From contig CAZAFC010000004.1 in the NCBI GenBank assembly GCA_964484675.1, forward strand, positions 46,468 to 110,467: 64,000 nucleotides of DNA, given 5' to 3'. The position numbers and the translations under genes are program-made. The DNA comes from CAZAFC01 sp964484675 (GTDB lineage: Bacteria; Patescibacteriota; Saccharimonadia; Saccharimonadales; UBA4665). Each line of letters begins with the position of its first letter. Positions within the stretch are counted from its first letter, which is position 1. Below are positions 42,339 to 50,493 of this stretch, piece by piece. Below the pieces are notes generated by a model that saw only the letters and a program-made list of their open reading frames with translations, was not told the DNA's origin and did no database searches.

Positions 42339-43025
42339 TTATGCTTTTCGGGCTTGTTCGGCGCGCCACTTGGCGATCTCGGCGTGGTGGCCGCTCAGCA
42401 GTACCTCTGGCACGCGCTCACCGCGGAAGACTTCCGGGCGCGTGTACTGTGGGAACTCAATCGACTCGTCGTCGGCCTGAAACGACTCAATTTCGGCGCT
42501 CATTTCCCCGCCCAGCACGCCCGGCAGCAGCCGAACAACGCTGTCGATGACGACCATCACCGGCAATTCGCCACCGGTGAGCACGTAATTGCCGATGCAA
42601 AACTGACGATCAACGTACTTCGTAATGCGCTCATCGTACCCCTCGTAACGCGGGCATATAAAGATCAATCCGCCGCTCGAAGTTCGGGTGTCTGAAGTGC
42701 CCGAGATTTGTGCTCGCGCCGCCAGCTCCTTGGCCTGCGACTGTTTGAACTGCGCACCGCGTGGCGTCGGCAGCAGCACCAGGGCCTGCGGGTCGCGATC
42801 TTTGGCGTGCTCAATAGCCGCCACGAGCGGCTCGGGCTTGAGCAACATGCCATCGCCGCCGCCATATGGCGTGTCATCAACCTGGTGGCGCGGCCCGAGG
42901 CCAAACTCGCGCAAATTCACATACTCAAAATGTACCGCGCCCCGTTCCTGCGCTTTCCACAGCATGCTGCTGTTCAGCACACCCTCAAACATTTCCGGGA
43001 ACAGGGTAATAATTTGGATTTTCAT
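42339..43025 (-). CDS. trmD: tRNA (guanine37-N1)-methyltransferase
   Basis: 228 residues. TrmD features: MKIQIITLFPEMFEGVL, DDTPYGGGDGMLLKPEPL, ICPRYEGYDERI and the trefoil-knot segment IGNYVLTGGELP. It methylates G37 next to the anticodon to prevent frameshifting. The start overlaps the IMPase stop (ATGA), so the two are an operon. Confidence 0.96.
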   Translation of the reverse strand: MKIQIITLFPEMFEGVLNSSMLWKAQERGAVHFEYVNLREFGLGPRHQVDDTPYGGGDGMLLKPEPLVAAIEHAKDRDPQALVLLPTPRGAQFKQSQAKELAARAQISGTSDTRTSSGGLIFICPRYEGYDERITKYVDRQFCIGNYVLTGGELPVMVVIDSVVRLLPGVLGGEMSAEIESFQADDESIEFPQYTRPEVFRGERVPEVLLSGHHAEIAKWRAEQARKA

Positions 43026-43831
43026 CGCTTGAGACTCATGAATCGGTCGACGCCGAACTCAGCAATCACTGCTGCGAACTCATGGTGAACCAGGCCATTG
43101 CTGAGAATTGCGCCATTGATCGGACGATCATATCGTTGCTCGTTGCCGGCAATGTCGGTCACGCGGCCGCCAGCTTCTTCGATGATCACCTTGCACGCGG
43201 CAATGTCGTAAGCGCCAGCGCCAGCAAATGCGCAGGCATCGATGCGACTATCGGCGAGCAAACAGCCGCGAAACACCGCTCCCGGCACAAACGCGACCCG
43301 CGCGCCCTGACTGGCGAGCGACTCATATAATGGAACCAGCGCGTGCACATCGCGAAAACTTCCAGAGGCAGCGATTATCGAGCCCTTGAGCAACGGCGTT
43401 TTACTCACCATGAGCGGCGCGCTATTGCAGCTCGCACCGCCCCCCTTAACAGCGGTGAACATGCGATCCATGAATGGGTCATACGCCACACCCACCAGCG
43501 GCACGCCATCGCGCACAAACGCCAGCGAAAACATCGCTGTCGGCACGCCCACGACGAATCCAGCCGTGCCGTCAATGGGGTCGCACACCCAGAGATCGTG
43601 CCCGCTGCGAGCGCCCGTCGAGGCTTCTTCGCCGAGCACACCGCATTTCGGGAATGCCTCGCCCACGCAGTCGATCACCAGTTTATTAATTTTCGTGTCG
43701 GCGATCGTCACCGGGCTTTTGTCGCGTTTGAGCGTCGTGCCCTTATCGTATGCCCAAAAATATTCGCGCATCAGCTGCCCGGCTTTGCGCGCCGTTTCTT
43801 CCGCAAATGTTACTTCGTCTTGCATGTCCAT
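43022..43831 (-). CDS. inositol monophosphatase-family phosphatase
   Basis: 269 residues. Metal-site motifs GEEASTG (usual GEE), WVCDPIDGTAGFV (DPIDGT) and AGAYDIAACKVIIEEAGG. Candidate substrates include inositol phosphates, PAP or fructose bisphosphate. The start at 43831 is 7 nt from TATACT (43839-43844) and thus leaderless; longer in-frame starts are not used. Upstream partner of trmD. Confidence 0.9.
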   Translation of the reverse strand: MDMQDEVTFAEETARKAGQLMREYFWAYDKGTTLKRDKSPVTIADTKINKLVIDCVGEAFPKCGVLGEEASTGARSGHDLWVCDPIDGTAGFVVGVPTAMFSLAFVRDGVPLVGVAYDPFMDRMFTAVKGGGASCNSAPLMVSKTPLLKGSIIAASGSFRDVHALVPLYESLASQGARVAFVPGAVFRGCLLADSRIDACAFAGAGAYDIAACKVIIEEAGGRVTDIAGNEQRYDRPINGAILSNGLVHHEFAAVIAEFGVDRFMSLKR

Positions 43832-43838
43832 TTTTACT

Positions 43839-43844
43839 AGTATA
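43839..43844 (-). promoter_or_regulatory. -10 box of leaderless IMPase-trmD operon
   Basis: TATACT on the minus strand, 7 nt before ATG 43831. Confidence 0.5.
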
Positions 43845-43940
43845 CGCTGAGGTGATCTGTTTTTCGAGCTCAATTTCGTGCCCAAACTGCGCGCCATGAT
43901 GGCCCGGGCCAGTTCCAGCCACCAAACAGCTCCAAACAAA

Positions 43941-43967
43941 AAGAACCTCTGTAATTGAGGTTCTTTT
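43941..43967. terminator. bidirectional intrinsic terminator
   Basis: AAAGAACCTC pairs with GAGGTTCTTT and both flanks give T-tracts. It ends the rpsP-khpA region on the minus strand. Confidence 0.8.
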
Positions 43968-44065
43968 TGCCACATATAAAGCTCCCATCATGCTGGTCAG
44001 CAAAATGCTCGCATGAGCTTCGTTTGGTTTTTGTTTTTGGAAGGTCAGTCGTTAGACTGTTTCAA

Positions 44066-44566
44066 CTATACATCGAGATCGTCTAGTTCTTCAAGTTCTT
44101 TTCGAGTTTTACTTACAACATTCTCTTGCTGTTCGGCCGGATCGGATTGACCTAACTCTGCAGGCGCATTTTGAGCGGCCGACGTGTCATCGGGCTGATC
44201 AGCGGTCTGTGAGTCGTGTTGGTCATGTGCCGCAAAACCCTGCGACGCGTCAGACGCGTCATTGGCCGAAGTTGGCGCGCCAGGCGTCTGAGCAGCATCG
44301 GCGTACGATTCCGCCTCAACGCCGTTGTCAACGATCTTCAGATTGTACCGCGCGTCGTTTTTAGTGCCGAGCGCGCGTAGCAATGTCCGCAAACTCTGGG
44401 CCGTCGCGCCGCGCTTGCCAATCACGCGGCCAAGATCCTCGGGGTCAACGGTTAGCTCAAGCAAAACACCTTTCTCATCAATGCGCCGCTCGATGTGCAC
44501 GGCGTCCGGATTGCCCACCAGAGACTTGACGATGAATTCTACAAATTGTTGGTCAATACTGCTCAT
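44066..44566 (-). CDS. khpA: KH-domain RNA-binding protein with acidic tail (KhpA-like)
   Basis: 166 residues. The first 78 are a full KhpA-type KH domain (FVEFIVKSLVGNPDAVHIER; DPEDLGRVIGKRGATAQSLR with the GxxG loop GKRG). The remaining 88 are a disordered tail rich in Asp, Ala, Gln and Ser, absent in typical KhpA of about 77 residues. KhpA binds RNA and helps control cell length and division in Firmicutes. GAGGAAC precedes the ATG; a TATAAT box at 44595-44600 gives it its own promoter after the rpsP terminator. Confidence 0.9.
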   Translation of the reverse strand: MSSIDQQFVEFIVKSLVGNPDAVHIERRIDEKGVLLELTVDPEDLGRVIGKRGATAQSLRTLLRALGTKNDARYNLKIVDNGVEAESYADAAQTPGAPTSANDASDASQGFAAHDQHDSQTADQPDDTSAAQNAPAELGQSDPAEQQENVVSKTRKELEELDDLDV

Positions 44567-44610
44567 GTCAGTTCCTCACTTACGTGTTTATCTATTATAG
44601 CAAACAATGA

Positions 44611-44637
44611 AAGTAGCCCGAAACGTTCGGGCTACTT
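44611..44637 (-). terminator. hairpin between rpsP and khpA
   Basis: A perfect 12-bp stem (AAGTAGCCCGAA with TTCGGGCTACTT) followed on the minus strand by TCATTGTTTG. It may partly uncouple the two genes. Confidence 0.7.
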
Positions 44638-44660
44638 GGGGACAAAAGTGAGCAGGCGCT

Positions 44661-45068
44661 TTAGGCTTCGGGCGCGGCAGCTTTTTCTTCGGCTGGCTCA
44701 GCGGCAGCTTCAGTTTCGACGGGTGCTGCTTCGCTCGATGCTTCGGCAGCTTCTTCTTTCTGGTTGCGGCGAAGTTTTTCAGGATTGCGGATAGCGCCTG
44801 ACTTGGGAGCTGGTAGCTTAACCCAAGCTGGCAAGGCGACACCCTCAGCCTGAAACAAGCGAGCAGCGCGATCGGATGGCTGCGCGCCGTTACTGAGGTA
44901 AAATGCCGCTTTTTCTTTGTCGAGTGTGGCGACCTTGGCGTGCGGATCGTATGAACCGAGCAATGCCACGAACTTGCCGCTGGTCGGTGTCAAACGCGCG
45001 TCCTGCACCACAATGCGGAACATTGCGTGACCCTTACGACCAGTGCGTTGCATGCGGATAGATAACAT
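44661..45068 (-). CDS. rpsP: ribosomal protein bS16
   Basis: 135 residues. The bS16 core (MLSIRMQRTGRKGHAMFRIV, LGSYDPHAK, LSNGAQPSDRAARLF) fills the first 85 residues; a tail of about 50 Ala/Glu-rich residues is added. Small-subunit assembly protein. Confidence 0.96.
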   Translation of the reverse strand: MLSIRMQRTGRKGHAMFRIVVQDARLTPTSGKFVALLGSYDPHAKVATLDKEKAAFYLSNGAQPSDRAARLFQAEGVALPAWVKLPAPKSGAIRNPEKLRRNQKEEAAEASSEAAPVETEAAAEPAEEKAAAPEA

Positions 45069-45210
45069 ACGTGTGAATTCTCTCTTTCGTGTCTTTGGCC
45101 CGAGCCCTTATGAATACATCTGCGCTTATTTTACAGATAGCCGCCCCTGATGTCAAATTCTTTCTTAGCAAAAATACAAAAAGCCTGCCAAAACTTTGCA
45201 AAAGAAGAAG

Positions 45211-45261
45211 CCCCTGAACAGCCGAAAATCGCAGGTGCGCGCGATACATGGCTGTCAGGGG
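45211..45261 (-). terminator. cassette hairpin after the 45300 gene
   Basis: CCCCTG-a-ACAGCC pairs with GGCTGT-CAGGGG; on the minus strand it runs into CTTCTTCTTTTG. Confidence 0.7.
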
Positions 45262-45299
45262 GCTATCCTCCTAAAGCGAAAGCGAAGTCGGCGCAGCAG

Positions 45300-45779
45300 C
45301 TAGTGCTGCGTGAGGGCGGCGAGAATCGCGAAGCCGCTCACCGTCACCATCGAAACCGCGAACAGCCGAATCATCGGATTCGCGACAACCCACGGCCGCC
45401 GGATGGCCTGCGCAAGGTCGACGCGCTTCGTGGCCGCCGGTAGATCCCAGTAGTCCCGGCTCAGCTGGCGCGCGATGGCGAGAATCCCGCAGTAGCAAAG
45501 CGGCAAGCCGATGTTGAGATAGACGAGGGTTGCGGGCGTCCAGGTGGGCAAGCTCGGGCGGAGCAGGTTGGCGCTCAGCGCGAGCAAGGTGTACCCGGCC
45601 TGTGCGATGACGATAAACACGGCCAGCGCGTAGCGATCGCCGAGGCTGAGCTTCTCGCTAGCCGGACAACCGCGGAGCAGCTGGCTAGCGCCCAAAACGC
45701 AACAGCCGATCATGATGGCGCCAGCGATAAGCAGCGCAATACCGTTTCCGATAGCGGCGCTTCCGAGCGCGTGGTTCAT
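45300..45779 (-). CDS. four-helix membrane protein, unknown
   Basis: 159 residues with four helices (GNGIALLIAGAIMIGCCVLG; YALAVFIVIAQAGYTLLALS; LVYLNIGLPLCYCGILAI; LFAVSMVTVSGFAILAAL). No family recognised. GAAGGG lies 7-8 nt before ATG 45779. A single-gene cassette inserted between rpsP and rnc. Confidence 0.68.
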   Translation of the reverse strand: MNHALGSAAIGNGIALLIAGAIMIGCCVLGASQLLRGCPASEKLSLGDRYALAVFIVIAQAGYTLLALSANLLRPSLPTWTPATLVYLNIGLPLCYCGILAIARQLSRDYWDLPAATKRVDLAQAIRRPWVVANPMIRLFAVSMVTVSGFAILAALTQH

Positions 45780-45968
45780 AAGGGGAACCCTTCACTTCGA
45801 TAAGAGGAACGACGCCAGGTGGTGGCGTTGGCTACGCAAAAACCCGTCTCGGGCATTTGGCAGTAAACATACTTTAATATAAATGTGCCGGGGCGTCAAT
45901 TCGTGACTTGCACACAGGCGACTGGCAATCAAGTAATAAAAGGACGAGTGGAGTCGTTGCGCGTGAAC

Positions 45969-46029
45969 GGCGGCGAGACATGACTGGGGTCTCCCAAATC
46001 ACAGGCAAAAGCCCGTCTGCCTCGCCGCC
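45969..46029 (-). terminator. cassette hairpin after the 46036 gene
   Basis: A perfect 9-bp stem (GGCGGCGAG with CTCGCCGCC) with a further AGAC/GTCT pairing, starting 7 bp after the stop. Confidence 0.65.
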
Positions 46030-46035
46030 TCTCAG

Positions 46036-46599
46036 CTACGACGGGTCGGAGTCGAGCGGCTCGAAGCGCGACCAAAGGGGCGACTGATGCACATCGACCT
46101 TGGCACGGCGGAACGCGCCGGGCGTCACCACAAGGCTGTCCATCGTCTGTTCGAGCACTGCGCTGATCGAGTCGAGCAAGCCGGGGTCAACCTCCAGTGT
46201 CCGGTCAAGGTACATCTGGACGGCCGCGCGGTCACCACTCGTCGCCAGCATGCTTGCGGCGTTGTCTCGTACCTCGAGGATCGAGTCATAGACGGCCTGA
46301 TCCTCAGCCCGCATCGAGTGCCCGCGGAGCGTGGCGATCGCTTCGTCAGTGTCCGCCAAAATAGCGTACACTCGGGCGAGACCAGCGAGCGGCAGCACGA
46401 GAAGCGGACCGGCGCACAGAGCCAAAACCGAGGACACAGCAGGAGTCTGCGGCAACCGGTAATCGCAGTACAGGCGCAGGTCGGGGTCTTCGACGATCAG
46501 GCAAGCACGCCGATCGGCATCAGCGCCGTCCGTAATCTGCCCATACATCAGCCGGGCGCGCACCAGCGAATGCCGGTGGCCCAGAGGGCGAGCAGTCAT
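46036..46599 (-). CDS. unknown cassette protein with one hydrophobic segment
   Basis: 187 residues. One membrane-like stretch (SSVLALCAGPLLVLPLAGLA) in the middle, then a helical acidic C-terminus (MYLDRTLEVDPGLLDSISAV). No family recognised. ATG 46599 has GTGGAGTT upstream; longer frames are rejected. The 363-bp region 46600-46963 upstream holds its AT-rich promoter and the terminator of the next cassette, no gene. Confidence 0.62.
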   Translation of the reverse strand: MTARPLGHRHSLVRARLMYGQITDGADADRRACLIVEDPDLRLYCDYRLPQTPAVSSVLALCAGPLLVLPLAGLARVYAILADTDEAIATLRGHSMRAEDQAVYDSILEVRDNAASMLATSGDRAAVQMYLDRTLEVDPGLLDSISAVLEQTMDSLVVTPGAFRRAKVDVHQSPLWSRFEPLDSDPS

Positions 46600-46882
46600 T
46601 TGAACTCCACTCTGTCGAGGACATGCACACACGGTTGTGCGTGCCACTGTTTCTCTATTTCCTCGCGGAAATATATTAGTATCGTGACATATACCTGCGT
46701 CAAGCGCAACTACTCTTGAGGACGCATATACTATAAGCAACGATGAGTCGATGGGACGGCGAATGCGCTTGGCGCCTTTGCTCAAGCAAGAGCCAGAACT
46801 TGCCAAAAGACCACTAGCGCCGGCCTCGGCGACCACCTACACATCATGAGAATCACGCCTAAAAATCAAAATAAAAGAAGGA

Positions 46883-46922
46883 GTACCGGCCGGAGTCATA
46901 AAAAATCGGCTCCGGCCGGTAC
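46883..46922 (-). terminator. cassette hairpin and terminator after the secreted-protein gene
   Basis: A perfect 13-bp stem (GTACCGGCCGGAG with CTCCGGCCGGTAC) followed on the minus strand by TCCTTCTTTTATTTTG. Confidence 0.8.
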
Positions 46923-46963
46923 CTGCTGAGCTAGCTCAGCCGAGAGGCTCCCTCACCCGTGGA

Positions 46964-47353
46964 CTAGCGGCAGGTGCCGTAGTAGGGGTCCTCGTACGGC
47001 GTGTCGTAGCACAGCATGAAGTTGTGGTTGCCGGACAGCGTCCCGGTGTGCAGCGACACTGCCCAGTTTTGCTGGGACCCGCCGCAGCCCACGTCCAGCT
47101 TGTACGTCGTGCCGGCGGTCAGAGTGAAGGTCCAGCTCTTCGAGTGGCCATCACTGAGGATCGTGGTGGAAGCCCACCCGTCCGAACCGCTGGTGGCGTC
47201 GACCCACACGCCTTCCAGGAACGCGCCGCTGACACACGTGAGCGACCCCGACACCGTGACTGAAGCGGAGGCACTGGGTGCCACCGCGGCCGACAGTCCG
47301 AGCGTCAGGCACAGCGCGGCGAAAAGGCCGGCCAGTTTCTTCCGAACGTGCAA
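46964..47353 (-). CDS. small secreted protein, actinobacterial style
   Basis: 129 residues with a textbook signal peptide (KKLAGLFAALCLTLGLSAAV, cleavage after ASA about 30) and a mature beta-rich domain with four cysteines likely in disulfides (LTCVSG, DVGCGG, MLCYDT, YGTCR). The only plausible start is TTG 47353, 8 nt after AGAAGGG. Composition and style match small secreted proteins of Streptomyces, which suggests transfer from an actinobacterial host; that is inference. Function unknown. Confidence 0.75.
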   Translation of the reverse strand: MHVRKKLAGLFAALCLTLGLSAAVAPSASASVTVSGSLTCVSGAFLEGVWVDATSGSDGWASTTILSDGHSKSWTFTLTAGTTYKLDVGCGGSQQNWAVSLHTGTLSGNHNFMLCYDTPYEDPYYGTCR

Positions 47354-47406
47354 CGTTTCGACCCTTCTGGTAAGGTTGCGAGAGGCAGTTGCCCATCACA
47401 AACGAT

Positions 47407-47435
47407 ATTGTATGAGATTCAAGCCGAACGTTCAA
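47407..47435 (-). promoter_or_regulatory. promoter of secreted-protein gene
   Basis: On the minus strand TTGAAC (47430-47435), a 17-nt spacer, then TACAAT (47407-47412). Confidence 0.65.
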
Positions 47436-47474
47436 TACATACGTGACATGAGTAGGATTTCGGCCGTACGCTTC

Positions 47475-48173
47475 TTATACGGCGTATTTTTTGAGCGCAG
47501 CCTCCGCGGCGCGCTGCTGGCCGGCTTGTTTGCTGGGGCCGACGCCGCGGCCTTTCAGCGTGCCGCCCACAAACACACCCACCGTAAAAGTTTTGTCGTG
47601 GTCGGGGCCTTCTTCACTCAGCACCTTATAGATTGGCGTGGCATTTTCGCGGCTCTGGGCGAGCTCTTGCAGGTGCGATTTCGGGTCCATCCATGAGCCG
47701 GTGTCCAGGATCTCTTTGAACGTGCTCAAGATGCTTTCGGTGATAAACCACTTGGCTTTTTCGTAGCCTTTGTCGAGGTAGACCGCACCGACGACTGCTT
47801 CAAAACTGTTGGCCAAGATTTGCGCTCTGGCGCGTGGCGTGCCGTGCTTTTCGCCGCGGCTCAGGCGCAGCATCGGCTCGAAACCGTATCGTGCGGCAGC
47901 AGCGCCGATTGATTCCGTCCGCACCAGCGCACTGCGCCAGTTGGTGAGCACGCCTTCCGGCTCGCTAAAATTGCCGAACAAATATTCGGTCACCACAAGT
48001 TCGAGCACGGCGTCGCCCAAAAATTCCAGCCGTTCGTTGTGCTCGCTGACGGTTTTTTTGTGCTCGTTCACGTACGAGCGGTGTGTGAACGCCGTCACGA
48101 GCAGCTCGATGTTGTCGAATGTCATGTCCAATTTGTCGGCGGCGAACGCCTTGTAGGCACTAAAGTCTTGCAT
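47475..48173 (-). CDS. rnc: ribonuclease III
   Basis: 232 residues. Catalytic signature HNERLEFLGDAVLELVVTEY, second acidic site EAVVGAVYLDKGY, C-terminal dsRNA-binding domain (DPKSHLQELAQSRENATPIY; GPSKQAGQQRAAEAALKKY). It processes rRNA and degrades structured RNA, so it could act on the long cassette hairpins. The start overlaps the end of the Nudix gene by 14 bp. Confidence 0.96.
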   Translation of the reverse strand: MQDFSAYKAFAADKLDMTFDNIELLVTAFTHRSYVNEHKKTVSEHNERLEFLGDAVLELVVTEYLFGNFSEPEGVLTNWRSALVRTESIGAAAARYGFEPMLRLSRGEKHGTPRARAQILANSFEAVVGAVYLDKGYEKAKWFITESILSTFKEILDTGSWMDPKSHLQELAQSRENATPIYKVLSEEGPDHDKTFTVGVFVGGTLKGRGVGPSKQAGQQRAAEAALKKYAV

Positions 48174-48663
48174 CGCGAATTTTTTTCATCCCGAGAAGTA
48201 TTAATTTTCCAATATCGTCATACGCGATTTCGTCGATGGCCTGCGTGGCCGGGAACCAGCGGATGTCGTTCAGCCAGTCCTCACCGTTCAAGTCATCGGT
48301 GTCGCCCAAGCCCTGCACGAGGTAAATGTGCATGGTCATCAGCACCAGCGTCTGGCCGCGGCGGTAGCGAAAATTCACCTTGCCCAGCCAGTTCATCATT
48401 TTCATTTCCTTGAGGCCGGTTTCTTCGTTGATTTCGCGGCGCGCCGTGTCCTTGGGCTCCTCGCCTTCTTCGACATGACCTTTAGGAATTGTCCAGCGAT
48501 TTTTGGCGTCTTGAATCAGCAAGATCTCAAGCTGATTGTTCTTGCCACGGCGAAAAATAATGCCGCCAGAGGTCGTTTCGCGCACCACTTCCTGGATCGA
48601 CGGTCGCCGCGCAGTGGTGTTGACGAAGCGCTTGATGCCTTGGAGCGGTTTCGGTCGCTTCAT
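48160..48663 (-). CDS. Nudix hydrolase in the nusB-rnc operon
   Basis: 167 residues with a complete Nudix box (GHVEEGEEPKDTARREINEE followed by TGL) after TSGGIIFRRG and WTIPKGH, similar to diadenosine polyphosphate or RNA-cap-type hydrolases (MutT/RppH group). Its place between nusB and rnc suggests an RNA-metabolism role. The start lies 2 bp after the nusB stop. Confidence 0.9.
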   Translation of the reverse strand: MKRPKPLQGIKRFVNTTARRPSIQEVVRETTSGGIIFRRGKNNQLEILLIQDAKNRWTIPKGHVEEGEEPKDTARREINEETGLKEMKMMNWLGKVNFRYRRGQTLVLMTMHIYLVQGLGDTDDLNGEDWLNDIRWFPATQAIDEIAYDDIGKLILLGMKKIRDARL

Positions 48664-48665
48664 GC

Positions 48666-49493
48666 CTAGCCCTTTTCGTTTGCCGCGTCGTTCGATGGTG
48701 GTGTAGCCTTGGTCGTTTTGGTGGTTTTGGCGGAAGATTTGACTGAAGTAGTTGACGCTTTGGCGGTGTCCGAGTCAGATTCGTCAGAAGTATCGGTCGG
48801 GGTGGCGGCTGCGGCGGACTCATCCGAAGAAGTAGCCACGTCATCTGCTTGGGCGGTCGAATGTGCCAGGGCAGCGTCAATTTCTGGGATGTCTTGATCT
48901 GTTAAAGTTGCATCATCAGTCTGAGCAGTTGCGGTCAGTGATGTGCCGGCAGGAGTTTCGGTAGTTGTTTTGGCGTGAACTGTCGTTTTAGAAGTTTCAG
49001 CCTGATCCGGAGCTTCTGACGATGCGCCAGCCGAACCATCTTTTGCGGTCGGGGCATGAGCATCTTCGCCGTCGCGCTGGCGCAGTACGGTGCCGAGCAC
49101 GCCGTTCACGAACTTCGAAGAATTTTCGCTGCCGAATGCCTTGGCCAGCTCGACCGCTTCGTTGATGACCACCTTCGGCGGCACATCTTTTTCATACTCG
49201 AGCTCGTACAAACCAATGCGCAGTACGACGCGGTCCATCCGCGCGATCTGTTCGATTGGCCATTCGGGTGCGATCGGGCCAAGCGTTGCGTCGAGCTCCG
49301 CTTCACGCTGCGACACGCCGCGAACCAAACGCTCGATAAACGCCGTGTCATCCACGGTTGCCTCATAGCGAGCGATATTGCGTGCAAGAACTGCTTCGAG
49401 ATCAAAGCTGGCGTCCTCTGAAGCACGACGAAAATCCTGCTCATATAATGTTTGCAGGGCGATAATACGACCAAGGTGACGGTTTGATGCCAT
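48666..49493 (-). CDS. nusB: transcription antitermination factor NusB with long acidic tail
   Basis: 275 residues. The first 140 form a normal NusB helical domain (NRHLGRIIALQTLYEQDFRR; ARMDRVVLRIGLYELEYEKD; VVINEAVELAKAFGSENSSK, then FVNGVL). The rest is a disordered Thr/Ala/Asp/Ser tail of about 130 residues not found in standard NusB. It acts with NusE/S10 on rRNA antitermination. ATG 49493 has CGGAGG upstream. Confidence 0.94.
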   Translation of the reverse strand: MASNRHLGRIIALQTLYEQDFRRASEDASFDLEAVLARNIARYEATVDDTAFIERLVRGVSQREAELDATLGPIAPEWPIEQIARMDRVVLRIGLYELEYEKDVPPKVVINEAVELAKAFGSENSSKFVNGVLGTVLRQRDGEDAHAPTAKDGSAGASSEAPDQAETSKTTVHAKTTTETPAGTSLTATAQTDDATLTDQDIPEIDAALAHSTAQADDVATSSDESAAAATPTDTSDESDSDTAKASTTSVKSSAKTTKTTKATPPSNDAANEKG

Positions 49494-49544
49494 GTGCAAA
49501 AACCTCCGTTATAGTTTTAGTATAGCCTAAAAACGAAGCGGAGT

Positions 49545-49763
49545 TTAGGCTGCTTTTGCGACGTCTTTCTTGGTGAGCTTCTTGGCGGGCGCCTTGGCGA
49601 CTGACGCCGTTGCAGCCACAGCAGTTTTCTTGCCGGTTTCGCGGCGCGTCGTGAACACCTTGACCGGTGATTTGCCGTTCACCACACGTGCCAGCTTGAG
49701 CATTAAATGGCTGCGACCGGTGCCGGTGCGGCGAGAAGATGTACGTTTTTTTGGTTTACCCAT
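49545..49763 (-). CDS. rpmF: ribosomal protein bL32
   Basis: 72 residues. The bL32 N-terminus (GKPKKRTSSRRTGTGRSHLM) is clear; the C-terminal zinc cysteines of the classic form are absent and a Lys/Ala tail replaces them. AAGGAG lies upstream of ATG 49763. It heads the minus-strand rpmF-nusB-Nudix-rnc block. Confidence 0.85.
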   Translation of the reverse strand: MGKPKKRTSSRRTGTGRSHLMLKLARVVNGKSPVKVFTTRRETGKKTAVAATASVAKAPAKKLTKKDVAKAA

Positions 49764-49881
49764 GAGTCAGGCAACTCCTTACAATAGTTGGTTCAGATTA
49801 GTATTTGCATCCATTATATCAGGGGCGAGGCTAGAACTCAAGAGCGACAATCGAACGAAGCATGCTAAAATATTGATAATA

Positions 49882-50427
49882 ATGAGCGCTGAAAGCCCTG
49901 GGTTCGCCACAAACGAAAACATCCGCACTCTCTACGAAACAACCCGATCCTGGCTTGTAGAACATCGGGATTTGGCAGAGGAGGTGGATCACTTGCCGGA
50001 TGGCAGCGTACATACAAGCCATTTGCCAAGCTACAATCTGGCTGTGCCGGGCGAAACTTTGCACAAGGTAGTCCCCCGTGCCGCCGCAGTTCTGGCTGTA
50101 GAATCGGAAGTAATGCTCGAATATTGTCCGCGCAATGTGGCCGACCCCGGCGCGTGGTCTTGGGTTAATTTTCGAATAGAGCGCTCCGAAGGTGAGACTA
50201 TTTCCTTGAACGGCCCGGATTATTGCCCGCCCTGGACCGCGGACAGATTGCGGGACAACTCATTGGTCGGAAAAGTTGGCTTTCACGAACTGCTAGAAAG
50301 TCTGAGCCGGACCCTGGCTTTTGAGATGGAGACGGGCTTGGATCAAATTACATACGAAGAGTATGAGGCTCTTTTGAGTATCGCAGAACACCTTGACGAC
50401 CTGCAAGCAGCGCTTCCCAAGAAGTAA
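49882..50427 (+). CDS. unknown soluble protein
   Basis: 181 residues, acidic, with no membrane segment. Segments such as WSWVNFRIERSEGETISLNG and FHELLESLSRTLAFEMETGL suggest an alpha/beta fold. No family recognised. Starts in a TAAAAT-rich sequence (49866-49871) 10 nt upstream, so a very short leader. Confidence 0.65.
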   Translation: MSAESPGFATNENIRTLYETTRSWLVEHRDLAEEVDHLPDGSVHTSHLPSYNLAVPGETLHKVVPRAAAVLAVESEVMLEYCPRNVADPGAWSWVNFRIERSEGETISLNGPDYCPPWTADRLRDNSLVGKVGFHELLESLSRTLAFEMETGLDQITYEEYEALLSIAEHLDDLQAALPKK

Positions 50428-50493
50428 CAAGCAAGAAAAGCGGCGCCACAAAAAACGATATCACGGCCAAGGTGTCCGATGCGCGCCTGCCGT

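Noticed and set aside
48666..49060. Separate gene for the repetitive tail of NusB
   Set aside because: The tail is in frame and continuous with the NusB domain, with no start signal of its own.
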